A stretch of DNA of 64,000 nt from Saprospiraceae bacterium. Lineage in GTDB: Bacteria; Bacteroidota; Bacteroidia; Chitinophagales; Saprospiraceae. Of this stretch, positions 8,549 through 16,832 are shown in pieces. The translations under genes were made by a program, and so were the position numbers. Below the pieces are notes generated by a model. The model ran no database searches. It was not told where the DNA came from and worked only from the letters and a program-made list of their open reading frames with translations. Where the stretch lies: NCBI GenBank assembly GCA_029212405.1, contig JARGNR010000027.1:1-64000 (forward strand), given 5' to 3'. Positions within the stretch are counted from its first letter, which is position 1; each line of letters begins with the position of its first letter.

Positions 8549-9427
8549 ATGATAGCATATATTTTTCCTGGTCAAGGAGCACAATTTGAAGGAATGGGGA
8601 AAGACCTATACCAAGAAGACGAATCAAGTAAGGCAGTTTTTGATTCTGCAGATTCGATACTAGGGTTTAAGTTGAGTGAAATCATGTTTGAGGGAAGTGC
8701 AGAAGAACTAAAGAAAACGGAAATTACACAACCTGCATTATTTGTTCATGCACTCGCAAGTTTTGCAAAGAATGGAGGTGGATATCAACCTGATGCAGTT
8801 GCTGGACATTCTTTGGGTGAGTTTTCAGCATTAGTAGCCAATGGCACTGTCAGCTTTGAGGATGGCTTAAAATTGGTCTATCAGCGAGCACAGGCAATGC
8901 AAAAAGCATGCAATCAAGTTCCTGGTACTATGGCTGCAATACTGGGCTTAGACAACGAAGTGGTAGAAGCAATTTGTGCCAGTATTGATGATGTGGTAGT
9001 CGCGGCTAATTATAACTGCCCTGGTCAACTTGTCATTTCAGGTACTAAAAGTGGCATCGAAAAAGCGGTTGCAAATTGCACAGAACAGGGCGCAAGAAGA
9101 GCATTGATATTGCCGGTAGGAGGAGCGTTTCACAGCCCATTGATGGCGCCTGCACAAGAAGAATTAGCGCTTGCAATTGACTCCACGGTATTCAACTCTC
9201 CGTCTTGTCCTATTTATCAAAATGTTACTGCGAAACCAGAATCAGACCCTGAACAAATCAAAGCCAATTTGATAGCTCAATTAACTGGACCTGTAAAATG
9301 GACTCATATTATGCAAAACATGATACAAGATGGAATCACTTCAACCATAGAAGTTGGTGGAAATGGTAAAGTGTTGTCAGGTTTATTCAAAAAAGTAGAT
9401 CGTAAGTTTCCTACATCATCAATTTAA
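8549..9427 (+). CDS. fabD: Malonyl-CoA:ACP transacylase
   Basis: Loads malonate from CoA onto acyl carrier protein for fatty-acid synthesis in the cytoplasm. It begins with the family signature FPGQGAQ (residues 6-12). The nucleophilic serine S88 is in AGHSLGEFSA, the substrate arginine is in YQRAQAM (R113), and the catalytic histidine H195 is in GGAFHSPLM. At 292 residues it is slightly short but complete. It starts nine bases after folE and is followed within seven bases by yqgE, so it belongs to the same operon. No neighbouring fab genes are present; in many Bacteroidota fabD stands apart from fabH/fabF, so this is not remarkable. Confidence 0.97.
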   Translation: MIAYIFPGQGAQFEGMGKDLYQEDESSKAVFDSADSILGFKLSEIMFEGSAEELKKTEITQPALFVHALASFAKNGGGYQPDAVAGHSLGEFSALVANGTVSFEDGLKLVYQRAQAMQKACNQVPGTMAAILGLDNEVVEAICASIDDVVVAANYNCPGQLVISGTKSGIEKAVANCTEQGARRALILPVGGAFHSPLMAPAQEELALAIDSTVFNSPSCPIYQNVTAKPESDPEQIKANLIAQLTGPVKWTHIMQNMIQDGITSTIEVGGNGKVLSGLFKKVDRKFPTSSI

Positions 9428-9433
9428 TTGTCA

Positions 9434-9991
9434 ATGATTACTTCAAACATAACATCTGGATCTTTATTAATTGCTGAACCCTTCATGCTTGACAGCCCAT
9501 TTAAAAGGTCTGTGATTTTGATTTGCGAGCATCGAGACGACGGGACCGTTGGGTTTATCCTAAATAAGGCCATTGAGATGAAAATTGAAGAATTAATAGC
9601 TGATTTCCCCGAATTTGATGCCCAAGTTTATTATGGTGGCCCAGTAGGTACGGATACTATACATTACATCCACAACGTAGGTGAATTGTTGGACAACAGC
9701 AATGAAGTTTGTAGAGGTGTTTATTGGGGCGGAGATTTTGAAAAACTAAAGTTTTTGGTGAATTCGAAATTAATCAAGCCAGAGAATATTAAATTTTTCG
9801 TGGGTTATTCAGGATGGTCAGGTGGTCAATTAGAAGAAGAACTGAATCATGGTACTTGGATCACTGATCACATGTATGCCAATTATGCGTTCAAAGATGA
9901 TAAGGATAGTCTGTGGTCTACCGTTTTAAATAATAAGGGAGACATTTATACGGTTATCGCACAAATGCCAGAATCTCCTTCATTTAATTAA
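9434..9991 (+). CDS. YqgE/AlgH family protein
   Basis: A cytoplasmic protein of the UPF0301 family with no settled biochemical role. Characteristic segments are GSLLIAEPFMLDSPFKRSVI at the N-terminus, HRDDGTVGFILNKA, the pattern VYYGGPVGTDTIHYIH, and FFVGYSGWSGGQLEEEL. The frame is open to a TTG directly after the fabD stop, but I chose the ATG two codons later, giving MITSNITSG. That length, 185 residues, is normal for the family. Five bases separate it from the following ABC ATPase gene. Confidence 0.92.
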   Translation: MITSNITSGSLLIAEPFMLDSPFKRSVILICEHRDDGTVGFILNKAIEMKIEELIADFPEFDAQVYYGGPVGTDTIHYIHNVGELLDNSNEVCRGVYWGGDFEKLKFLVNSKLIKPENIKFFVGYSGWSGGQLEEELNHGTWITDHMYANYAFKDDKDSLWSTVLNNKGDIYTVIAQMPESPSFN

Positions 9992-9995
9992 GGAT

Positions 9996-10673
9996 ATGAG
10001 CGGTATTCCATTAGTTTTAGAGATAAAAAATAGTGTATTTGGCCAAGATAATATACCCATACTTAGTCAGGTAGATTTTTCTTTGGCTAAAGCAGAAATG
10101 TGTTATCTGATTGGAAAATCTGGTTCAGGCAAAACTACTTTTCTCAAAACGTTGTATGGATCAATTCCTTTACTGTCAGGTAAGGCAAAAATAGCTTCAT
10201 TTGAATTGGATACCCTAAACCGGAAATCTATTCCTGAATTAAGAAGAGCAATTGGAATGGTCTTTCAAAAATTCCATTTATTTGAGAGATGGACCATTTA
10301 TCAAAATCTTGAATATGTATTAAAAGCTACAGAATGGAAAGATCCTCAACAAAGAGCGGACCGAATTCTTCAAGTATTGGAAGAAATTAAATTAATGCAT
10401 AAAAAGGACGTAAAAGTCCATCAACTATCAGGCGGTGAACAACAAAAAGTTGTAATCGCAAGAGCTATTTTAAATAATCCTACTCTTATAATTGCCGACG
10501 AACCAACAGGTAATCTTGATCCAGTTTCCAGTGAAGAAATTATGAATTTGTTGTACACCATTGCCAAAAAGAACAAGATGGCTATCTTAATTGCCACCCA
10601 CGATCATTTGCTCATTCAAAAGTTTCCAGCTCGAGTATTTGAATGCGCGGATGGAAAGATTACGGAAGTATAA
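9996..10673 (+). CDS. ftsE: FtsE-like ABC transporter ATP-binding protein
   Basis: A single ABC ATPase domain of 225 residues of the FtsE/LolD group. It has Walker A GKSGSGKTT (about residues 40-48), Q-loop VFQKFHLF, signature LSGGEQQ, Walker B LIIADEPTGNLDP and H-loop ATHDH. FtsE works with the permease FtsX at the division site to activate peptidoglycan hydrolases. Here no ftsX follows: the next gene is convergent. The partner must therefore be encoded elsewhere, or the ATPase serves another MacB/FtsX-type permease. It is the last gene of the operon that begins at 7508. Confidence 0.82.
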   Translation: MSGIPLVLEIKNSVFGQDNIPILSQVDFSLAKAEMCYLIGKSGSGKTTFLKTLYGSIPLLSGKAKIASFELDTLNRKSIPELRRAIGMVFQKFHLFERWTIYQNLEYVLKATEWKDPQQRADRILQVLEEIKLMHKKDVKVHQLSGGEQQKVVIARAILNNPTLIIADEPTGNLDPVSSEEIMNLLYTIAKKNKMAILIATHDHLLIQKFPARVFECADGKITEV

Positions 10674-10684
10674 ATGATCGTAAA

Positions 10685-11773
10685 TTAGACTTTAAAATAT
10701 TTCCAGTCGTGTCCTCCTTCTATATTTAACAAGGTTTTATAGATCATTGTAATTACATTCATTACATCTTCTTTATGTGCCATTTCTACTGTAGTATGCA
10801 TATATCTCAATGGGAGAGAAATCAAGGCTGAGGGAACTCCTCCATTTGAATAGGCAAATGCATCTGTATCTGTTCCTGTGGATCTACTGCTTGCGGATCG
10901 TTGAAAAGGAATTTCATTTTGCTCTGCCACGTCAATAATGAGATTAAGTAACTTTGTATGAACTGCAGGAGCGTAGGTCAAACATGGACCTAATCCAGCT
11001 TTCACATCACCTTGTACTTGTGCCTTCACTAATGGAGTACTGGTATCATGACAGACATCCGTAATTATTGCAACATCAGGTTCAATGGTATTTGCAATCA
11101 TTTCTGCACCTCTTAAACCGATCTCTTCTTGGACTGCATTAACAATATATAAGGAATAAGGCAATTCATCTTTATTCTCATTTATCAGTCTTGCCACTTC
11201 GGCTATACAAAATCCACCGACTCTATTATCTAATGCTCTTCCGACGTAAAACTTATCATTCAAAACTTCCATGGGATCGTCATATGTAACCACACAGCCA
11301 ACATGAATTCCCATTTCAAGTACTTCTTTCTTGTCTTTAGCTCCAACATCAATAAAAATGTTTTCAAGTTTAGGAACTAAACCAGCAGCATCTTTTCCTT
11401 TTCTTGTATGAATTGCAGGCCAGCCAAAAACACCTCTTTTCATTCCATCTTTAGTATGGATATTCACTCTCTTTCCAGGAGCGATTAAATGATCTGTTCC
11501 ACCATTTCGAATTACATTGATATATCCTTTTTCAGAAATATAATTTACAAACCATGAAATTTCATCCGCATGCCCTTCGATCACAACTTTATAGTCTTTC
11601 CCTGGATTTATGATACCATACGCTGTACCATAATTATCAATATGACATTCATCCACAAATGGTTTTATATAATCTAACCATAATTTTTGCCCTTCTGATT
11701 CAAAGCCCGTGGGAGAGGGGTTACTTAAATATGACTTTAAAAATTCTTCAGATTGCTTTGGTATAGTTGTCAT
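10685..11773 (-). CDS. M42 family metallopeptidase (glutamyl aminopeptidase type)
   Basis: A dinuclear zinc or cobalt aminopeptidase of the M42 clan that trims peptides in the cytoplasm, usually as a dodecameric TET complex. Metal and catalytic residues are in place: H68 and D70 in IEGHADE, D182 in ALDNRVGG, the E216-E217 pair in AVQEEIGLRG, D239 in ITDVCHD, and the C-terminal histidine in RYMHTTVEM. At 362 residues it is normal length. It ends 11 bases from the convergent ftsE-like gene. Upstream it is 48 bases from pyrE, which is transcribed in the same direction, so the two may share a transcript. Confidence 0.93.
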   Translation of the reverse strand: MTTIPKQSEEFLKSYLSNPSPTGFESEGQKLWLDYIKPFVDECHIDNYGTAYGIINPGKDYKVVIEGHADEISWFVNYISEKGYINVIRNGGTDHLIAPGKRVNIHTKDGMKRGVFGWPAIHTRKGKDAAGLVPKLENIFIDVGAKDKKEVLEMGIHVGCVVTYDDPMEVLNDKFYVGRALDNRVGGFCIAEVARLINENKDELPYSLYIVNAVQEEIGLRGAEMIANTIEPDVAIITDVCHDTSTPLVKAQVQGDVKAGLGPCLTYAPAVHTKLLNLIIDVAEQNEIPFQRSASSRSTGTDTDAFAYSNGGVPSALISLPLRYMHTTVEMAHKEDVMNVITMIYKTLLNIEGGHDWKYFKV

Positions 11774-11821
11774 ATGTAGAAATATATATTTTCTAGTTTT
11801 TAAATTTAGTATGCTGAAAGT

Positions 11822-12460
11822 TTAAAATTGTCGATCAAACCAACCTTTCGGATCTTTACTCCAATCAGTAAGAGCAGATACATCTTCATCAGAAATATAA
11901 TTTGCATCTGCAGCCTCTTTTAATAAGGTAGAGTAGTTACTCAATGTTTTAAAAGAACAGTTGGAATTCTTAAAATTATCAACTGCGTTTTGGAATTCGT
12001 ACGTAAATATGGCCATCACCCCCACAACTTCATATCCATTTTCTCGTAAATCATCTACGGCTAGAATGCTACTGCCTCCAGTGGAAATTAAATCTTCAAT
12101 AACCAAAATCTTACTTCCTTCCTTAATTTCTCCCTCAATTTTATTTTGTCGACCATGCTTTTTTGCAGAAGACCGAACATATGAAAAAGGCAAATTAAGG
12201 TAATCCGCAAGAAGTGCTCCATGAGCGATACCAGCAGTAGCAACACCAGAAATATGATTAAATTCTGAAAAAGATTCTGAAAGTGCGGCAAAGCCAGCTT
12301 TTATTTCATTTCGGATATCTGGATAAGAAAGTGTAATTCTATTATCGCAATAAATAGGCGATTTAATGCCAGATGCCCATGTAAATGGGTTTTGTGGACT
12401 TAGTTTAATTGCGTTTATTTGCAACAACTTTTGAGCAATAATTTTTTCAAAATCTTTCAC
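11822..12460 (-). CDS. pyrE: Orotate phosphoribosyltransferase
   Basis: Transfers ribose phosphate from PRPP to orotate, giving OMP in pyrimidine synthesis. The PRPP-binding motif [14 protein letters not shown] is at residues 118-131. The flexible catalytic loop with lysines and histidine lies at [13 protein letters not shown] (98-110). Orotate-binding elements near the N-terminus include [16 protein letters not shown]. At 212 residues it is full length. Only 29 bases separate its start from the divergent Nudix gene, so the two promoters must overlap or lie inside the opposite coding region. Confidence 0.96.
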   Translation of the reverse strand: MKDFEKIIAQKLLQINAIKLSPQNPFTWASGIKSPIYCDNRITLSYPDIRNEIKAGFAALSESFSEFNHISGVATAGIAHGALLADYLNLPFSYVRSSAKKHGRQNKIEGEIKEGSKILVIEDLISTGGSSILAVDDLRENGYEVVGVMAIFTYEFQNAVDNFKNSNCSFKTLSNYSTLLKEAADANYISDEDVSALTDWSKDPKGWFDRQF

Positions 12461-12489
12461 TACACGAATATTTAATAAAGGGTCGGCAA

Positions 12490-13125
12490 ATGTACAAAAT
12501 CTATATAAATGACACCAAAATACTGTTACTTCCTTCTAATAATATTTTAAATCCAGAAAATATTGAAGGAAAAGAGCAGATGATAGCTAGGTATACTGGA
12601 AATAGAAGTCATCTGTTGAGTTTTATTGACATGTGTGAAAAAACAGATAGATACCATACCATTGTTATCCATTTCCATGATGTCGTTAAATTAATTTCGG
12701 ACTTTGAAGGATTATTTAAAATAGTGGAAGCTGCTGGTGGTGTTGTACTTAATGAGAGAAATCAAATTCTTTTTATTTATCGAAGAGGCCATTGGGATTT
12801 GCCTAAAGGTAAAATTGAATCTCGCGAAACAAGAAGAGATGCCGCAAGAAGAGAGGTTATTGAAGAAACTGGGATTAAGTTTGTTCAATTGGATAAAAAA
12901 TTAATTGTTACGCTTCATACATATCGAAATAAAAATAACAAGAGGTGCATTAAATTGACACACTGGTATTTGATGTTCAGTAAAAAACAGAAGTTGCATC
13001 CACAGACCGAAGAAGATATTGAACGGACAGAATGGATGACAATTGAAAAGTTTCATTCAAAGGATAGAAAAGTGTATCACAACATCACTAATGTGATAGA
13101 TGAAATAAAAACAGCAAGAAAATAA
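12490..13125 (+). CDS. Nudix hydrolase with N-terminal extension
   Basis: A 211-residue protein whose C-terminal two thirds is a Nudix fold. The catalytic box G-x5-E-x7-REUxEExGU is complete (GKIESRE, then REVIEETGI, residues about 106-128). The hydrolase therefore should be active on a nucleoside diphosphate linked to another group; the substrate cannot be told. The first about 75 residues ([26 protein letters not shown]) form a separate small domain found on Bacteroidota Nudix proteins. It is head-to-head with pyrE and two bases ahead of the DUF368 gene, with which it surely shares a transcript. Confidence 0.88.
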   Translation: MYKIYINDTKILLLPSNNILNPENIEGKEQMIARYTGNRSHLLSFIDMCEKTDRYHTIVIHFHDVVKLISDFEGLFKIVEAAGGVVLNERNQILFIYRRGHWDLPKGKIESRETRRDAARREVIEETGIKFVQLDKKLIVTLHTYRNKNNKRCIKLTHWYLMFSKKQKLHPQTEEDIERTEWMTIEKFHSKDRKVYHNITNVIDEIKTARK

Positions 13126-13127
13126 AT

Positions 13128-14105
13128 ATGGGGAAAATCAATGTAGGGCTGATGCTTAAAGGCATGGCTATGGGTATTGCTGAGGTAATACCTGGTGTTT
13201 CTGGAGGAACTATAGCGTTCATTACAGGAATATATGAACAGCTTATTAATTCAATAAAAGCATTTGGACCTGAAGCATTAAAAGGATTTCAAACCCATGG
13301 GTTCAAAGGATTCTGGGAGGCGATCGATGGTGATTTTTTAGTAAGACTTATTGCTGGAATGGTAGTAGGAATTGTAATTGGAATATTTGGTGTCTCCTAT
13401 TTACTTGAACACTATCCCGAGCCACTTTGGGGCTTTTTCTTTGGCCTAATATTGGCTTCTGCTGTAGTCATTGCCCGGCAAATCGAAAATTGGAATGTAC
13501 AATTAATCCTGGCATTTGTCATAGGTGTTCTTATCGCATACGGCATCACAATTTTGTCACCAGCTGAAGGGAGTACACACCCATTATACATTTTCATATC
13601 TGGAACATTGGCTATTTCTGCACTTTTACTGCCAGGAATCTCAGGGAGTTTCATTCTATTATTAATGGGAATGTATACGATTATCATTCCTACATTAAAG
13701 GATGTACTGCGCACGTTTGATCCGGCTAGTTTAGCAATTATCGGTATTTTTGCAGCAGGATGTTTGACTGGATTATTAGGTTTTTCAAGAATACTAAGTT
13801 GGTTATTTACCAAGTACAAAGATTTATGCCTTGCACTTTTAACGGGATTTATAATTGGAGCATTAAATAAGGTTTGGCCCTGGAGAAATGTGTCCATGAT
13901 TCTGGATAAAGATAGTGGTGAGCGAATAGAAGTATTAGATCTGACAAATTTTGGCAATCTCAATCCTGATAATTACAAAATCCTTTCGGAAGTCAATTGC
14001 ATGCCTAATGAATATATGATGGGAGAATCCTTAATAATGTGGACAATATTATGTACCTTTGCAGGCTTAATTGGGGTATTTATGCTCGGAAGTGCTAAAA
14101 ATTAA
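13128..14105 (+). CDS. DUF368 family membrane protein (PopT-type undecaprenyl-phosphate translocase candidate)
   Basis: A 325-residue polytopic membrane protein of the DUF368 family. The N-terminal signature GMAMGIAEVIPGVSGGT (residues about 11-27) and its internal repeat LLPGISGSFILLLMGMY (about 166-182) are both present, a two-fold arrangement typical of the family. Members were recently shown in other bacteria to recycle undecaprenyl phosphate across the inner membrane (PopT). I transfer that role by family, not from direct evidence here. About eight hydrophobic helices are visible. It follows the Nudix gene by two bases. Confidence 0.87.
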   Translation: MGKINVGLMLKGMAMGIAEVIPGVSGGTIAFITGIYEQLINSIKAFGPEALKGFQTHGFKGFWEAIDGDFLVRLIAGMVVGIVIGIFGVSYLLEHYPEPLWGFFFGLILASAVVIARQIENWNVQLILAFVIGVLIAYGITILSPAEGSTHPLYIFISGTLAISALLLPGISGSFILLLMGMYTIIIPTLKDVLRTFDPASLAIIGIFAAGCLTGLLGFSRILSWLFTKYKDLCLALLTGFIIGALNKVWPWRNVSMILDKDSGERIEVLDLTNFGNLNPDNYKILSEVNCMPNEYMMGESLIMWTILCTFAGLIGVFMLGSAKN

Positions 14106-14172
14106 GCATTTACGTAAATTTAAATGTCTCAATTGGAACTAAAAATGAATAATAACGCGTTAAAATACATAT

Positions 14173-14364
14173 ATGATTATAATCAATGTAAAAGAAGAAG
14201 AATCGATAGACCGAGCTTTAAAGAGATACAAAAGAAAACATAGAAACGTTGGTATCGTTAAACAGTTAAGAGCTAGAAAGCATTTCATCAAGCCTTCAGT
14301 ACAAAGAAGAAACGAAGTTCTTGATGCTGCATACCGATTGAAGAAATTCGGATCAAATAATTAA
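14173..14364 (+). CDS. rpsU: 30S ribosomal protein bS21
   Basis: A 63-residue basic protein of the small ribosomal subunit. The family pattern is clear: INVKEEESIDRALKRYKRKH at residues 4-23, RARKHFIKPSVQRRNEV in the middle and a basic C-terminal helix. In Bacteroidota bS21 is linked to start-codon selection with weak or absent Shine-Dalgarno sequences. It is followed after 11 bases by a small conserved-looking gene and then a strong terminator, so these two form the end of a unit. Confidence 0.96.
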   Translation: MIIINVKEEESIDRALKRYKRKHRNVGIVKQLRARKHFIKPSVQRRNEVLDAAYRLKKFGSNN

Positions 14365-14375
14365 ATATATATTTT

Positions 14376-14588
14376 ATGGCAAAGAAATTTGACTACGGAC
14401 AAGGAATTTATTACTTCAATATCAGAAATGGTGGACACAACAGTATCACTATTAAACGGAAGGATAAAACTGATGCCGTCAATAGATTCTTATCTTATAA
14501 ATCCTTAGGAAAAGATTGTGAATGGTTAGGAAAGTGGGAAGGAAAGAAATTTGTCGAAACCAGTCAGCCTGCGTTGAAATCAGCGTAA
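14376..14588 (+). CDS. Small protein of unknown function encoded with rpsU
   Basis: A 70-residue protein I cannot assign to a function. It is rich in lysine, glycine and aromatic residues (GQGIYYFNIRNGGHNSITI, then WLGKWEGKKFVE), lacks a signal peptide or membrane segment, and is likely a small cytoplasmic basic protein. It starts 11 bases after rpsU and is followed after 16 bases by the terminator at 14605-14642. It is therefore expressed with a ribosomal protein. Codon use and composition match its neighbours, which argues for a real gene. A link to the ribosome is contextual only. Confidence 0.75.
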   Translation: MAKKFDYGQGIYYFNIRNGGHNSITIKRKDKTDAVNRFLSYKSLGKDCEWLGKWEGKKFVETSQPALKSA

Positions 14589-14604
14589 GCTTAATACTTA
14601 AGAT

Positions 14605-14642
14605 AAAAAAAGGAGTAGTGAAATTCATTACTCCTTTTTTTT
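14605..14642. terminator. Bidirectional intrinsic terminator
   Basis: A run of seven A, then GGAGTAGTGAA (14612-14622) pairing with TTCATTACTCC (14624-14634, one G-T pair), then seven or more T. The A and T flanks let it act in both directions. It serves the rpsU unit from the left and the LysM gene from the right. Confidence 0.88.
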
Positions 14643-14664
14643 ATGTCTATGATTTTGATTTCCC

Positions 14665-15675
14665 TTATTCAAAGTGATATATAAGGGCCTTGACTTCTAC
14701 TTTAAATCTTCTATCCTCTGCTCCCAATTGTTTGGCTGTGCGTGGCGAAAGAACCAATGTAACATCTTTAGTATACGCTCCGTAGGGAATTCTACCTATT
14801 ACCTTTGCTTTTAATGTTCTTCTTAAGATCGGATTATAGAGTTCAATATAAGAATCAATAATGGCACTTTTATGCAATACATAGATAGATCCATTGTCCT
14901 GAATCGTCTTATCCCAGTTTGCTACTTCATACTTTCTAATTTCCTTCATTGATTCGGAGTATTTCAATTTACCCAACAAGTCCATGTTAAAATTAGATGG
15001 AATTAATGATTTTTCAGTACTGTCCACACCATTCATGACATCAGATTCCAATAGTTCAGAGGTTACATCCTGATTATATTCTATGCGTACATCTTGTGAT
15101 TCATCTTCCTCCGTCTCCACAACAGCTATTTCCAAATCTTCTTCAATTTCTTCTCTTTGTTCAACTTCTTTTCTTGGAATAGCGCTATCTATTGGAAACC
15201 ATCCCACTAGTATAGATTGACCAAGACTTAAATGATTATCCTTTAGATTATTCCTTTTTACTAAATCTTCCGTAGGCTGTTTAAAATATATTCTAGAAAT
15301 TCTGAATAGATTATCCTTTGGTTTAGTTTGATAATATACAGGAACATAATGTCCATATTTCAAACCACGAAGATTTGTGCCCTTAAATAAATAGCTATCT
15401 TGAATTGGGATTTTAATCTTTTGTCCAATTTTTAATGAGGATACATCTCTAATCGCATTCAATCTCATCAAATTATCAACTGAGACACCAAAAATTTTAG
15501 ACAATGCATAGATACTGTGTCCTTTTTTTATCGTGTGCAAATAATAATAATCTGAGTTATTGGAAAGTTCTACCTGTATGATGTCATCATTATCAAAATA
15601 AGTTGTGGAGGAGTTTTGTGCATTGGATTGCAAAAAACAAATCATTAGGATAATAATTTGAACTAATTGTTTCAT
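14665..15675 (-). CDS. LysM and RlpA-like domain cell-wall protein
   Basis: An exported protein with signal peptide MKQLVQIIILMICFL ending SNAQ. Two LysM domains follow: KKGHSIYALSKIFGVS with LKIGQKIKIP, and a second, more diverged one (PKDNLFRISRIYF, LSLGQSILVG). An acidic linker (about residues 150-215) leads to a C-terminal double-psi beta-barrel-like region (GSIYVLHKSAIIDSYIELYN, VIGRIPYGAYTKDV, LSPRTAKQLGA) resembling RlpA-type domains. Role: binding and probably remodelling peptidoglycan in the periplasm. I chose the ATG at 15675 because the in-frame ATG eight codons upstream lies inside the promoter -7 box. Confidence 0.85.
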   Translation of the reverse strand: MKQLVQIIILMICFLQSNAQNSSTTYFDNDDIIQVELSNNSDYYYLHTIKKGHSIYALSKIFGVSVDNLMRLNAIRDVSSLKIGQKIKIPIQDSYLFKGTNLRGLKYGHYVPVYYQTKPKDNLFRISRIYFKQPTEDLVKRNNLKDNHLSLGQSILVGWFPIDSAIPRKEVEQREEIEEDLEIAVVETEEDESQDVRIEYNQDVTSELLESDVMNGVDSTEKSLIPSNFNMDLLGKLKYSESMKEIRKYEVANWDKTIQDNGSIYVLHKSAIIDSYIELYNPILRRTLKAKVIGRIPYGAYTKDVTLVLSPRTAKQLGAEDRRFKVEVKALIYHFE

Positions 15676-15696
15676 TTTGAGACCGTTTTGAAAATA

Positions 15697-15704
15697 CAAA
15701 TATA
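15697..15704 (-). promoter_or_regulatory. Bacteroidota -7 box for the LysM gene
   Basis: On the minus strand the sequence reads TATATTTG, an exact TAnnTTTG match, 21 bases before the chosen ATG. Its position supports the downstream start, since the longer frame would begin within it. A -33 element is not obvious. Confidence 0.6.
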
Positions 15705-15876
15705 TTAAAATTTATTTTAATATGTAAATAGCACATTAAGTTTCCTTAAGATCATATATACTTCACCAAATAGAATGAAAATTTATCATATGCATTATGT
15801 ATATATAGATTTGTAAGTGGAAAGAAAATATTTCATTTTCAATTGCCAATTTTAGCCAAACGACTCCATAATTGAT

Positions 15877-15884
15877 TATTTTTG
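15877..15884 (+). promoter_or_regulatory. Bacteroidota -7 box for the 3-hydroxybutyryl-CoA dehydrogenase gene
   Basis: TATTTTTG matches TAnnTTTG exactly and lies 26 bases before the chosen ATG at 15911. This placement argues against the longer in-frame start at 15872, which would be upstream of transcription initiation. Confidence 0.55.
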
Positions 15885-15910
15885 AGCATTCTTATAAACA
15901 AATAATAAAC

Positions 15911-16801
15911 ATGAACAATATATCTGTAATTGGGGCGGGAACTATGGGCAATGGCATCGCCCATGTCTTTGCAATGAATGATTATAAAGTGCATCTGATC
16001 GATTTATCTGAAGAAGTACTTCAAAAGGCTATGGCATCCATAGATAAGAATCTATCTAGGATGGTGGCAAAGGAAAAAATCACTGAATCTAAGAAACAGG
16101 ATACAATAGCAAATATTGTTTGTGTTTCTTCTGTAGAAAAGGGAGTAAAATCTGCAGACTTAATCGTAGAAGCAGCTACAGAGAATGTAGATCTTAAGTT
16201 GAAAATATTTAAGCAAATGGATGAGTTTGCTCCTGATTCATGTATACTAGCTACCAATACATCGAGTATTAGTATTACAAAAATTGCTTCCGTTACCAAT
16301 AGACCTGACAAAGTAATCGGAATGCACTTTATGAATCCAGTTCCCATTATGAAGTTGATAGAGGTCATAAGAGGTTTTGCAACTTCCAATGAAGTGTGTG
16401 ACACGATTATGAAATTGTCTAAACAAATTGGAAAAGTCCCTACAGAAGTAAATGATTATCCAGGTTTTATTGCAAACAGAATATTGATGCCCATGATAAA
16501 TGAAGCGATTTATTCTTTATATGAACATGTAGCTGGAGTTGAAGAAATCGATACCGTAATGAAATTGGGTATGGCTCATCCAATGGGGCCATTACAATTG
16601 GCTGACTTCATTGGTCTAGACGTATGTTTATCCATCTTGAATGTATTGTATGATGGATTTGGCAATCCAAAATATGCTCCATGTCCTTTATTGGTGAACA
16701 TGGTTACAGCCAATAAACTTGGTCGAAAATCTGGTGAAGGGTTTTATGACTACAGTGCTGGAGGGAAGGATTTGATTGTATCTTCTAAGTTTAGTTCTTA
16801 A
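15911..16801 (+). CDS. 3-hydroxybutyryl-CoA dehydrogenase family protein
   Basis: An NAD(P)-dependent 3-hydroxyacyl-CoA dehydrogenase. The Rossmann nucleotide motif GAGTMGNG is at residues 8-15. The catalytic region shows ATNTSSISI and the histidine motif MHFMNPVPIMKLIEV. The C-terminal domain has FIANRILMPMINEA and ends with the helix KLGRKSGEGFYDYS. From the ATG at 15911 it is 296 residues, the usual length of single-domain Hbd/PaaH proteins; the longer frame adds 13 residues that the family lacks. It acts in butanoate metabolism, beta-oxidation or polyhydroxybutyrate-type turnover. The HerA-like ATPase gene follows after 31 bases with no evident functional link. Confidence 0.92.
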   Translation: MNNISVIGAGTMGNGIAHVFAMNDYKVHLIDLSEEVLQKAMASIDKNLSRMVAKEKITESKKQDTIANIVCVSSVEKGVKSADLIVEAATENVDLKLKIFKQMDEFAPDSCILATNTSSISITKIASVTNRPDKVIGMHFMNPVPIMKLIEVIRGFATSNEVCDTIMKLSKQIGKVPTEVNDYPGFIANRILMPMINEAIYSLYEHVAGVEEIDTVMKLGMAHPMGPLQLADFIGLDVCLSILNVLYDGFGNPKYAPCPLLVNMVTANKLGRKSGEGFYDYSAGGKDLIVSSKFSS

Positions 16802-16832
16802 ATTGTATTTTTACACTTCATAATACAAATAT

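Noticed and set aside
13412-13963. Long minus-strand frame (183 codons) inside the DUF368 gene
   Set aside because: The plus-strand gene has clear family motifs over its whole length; the opposite frame has no recognisable protein features and is a shadow.
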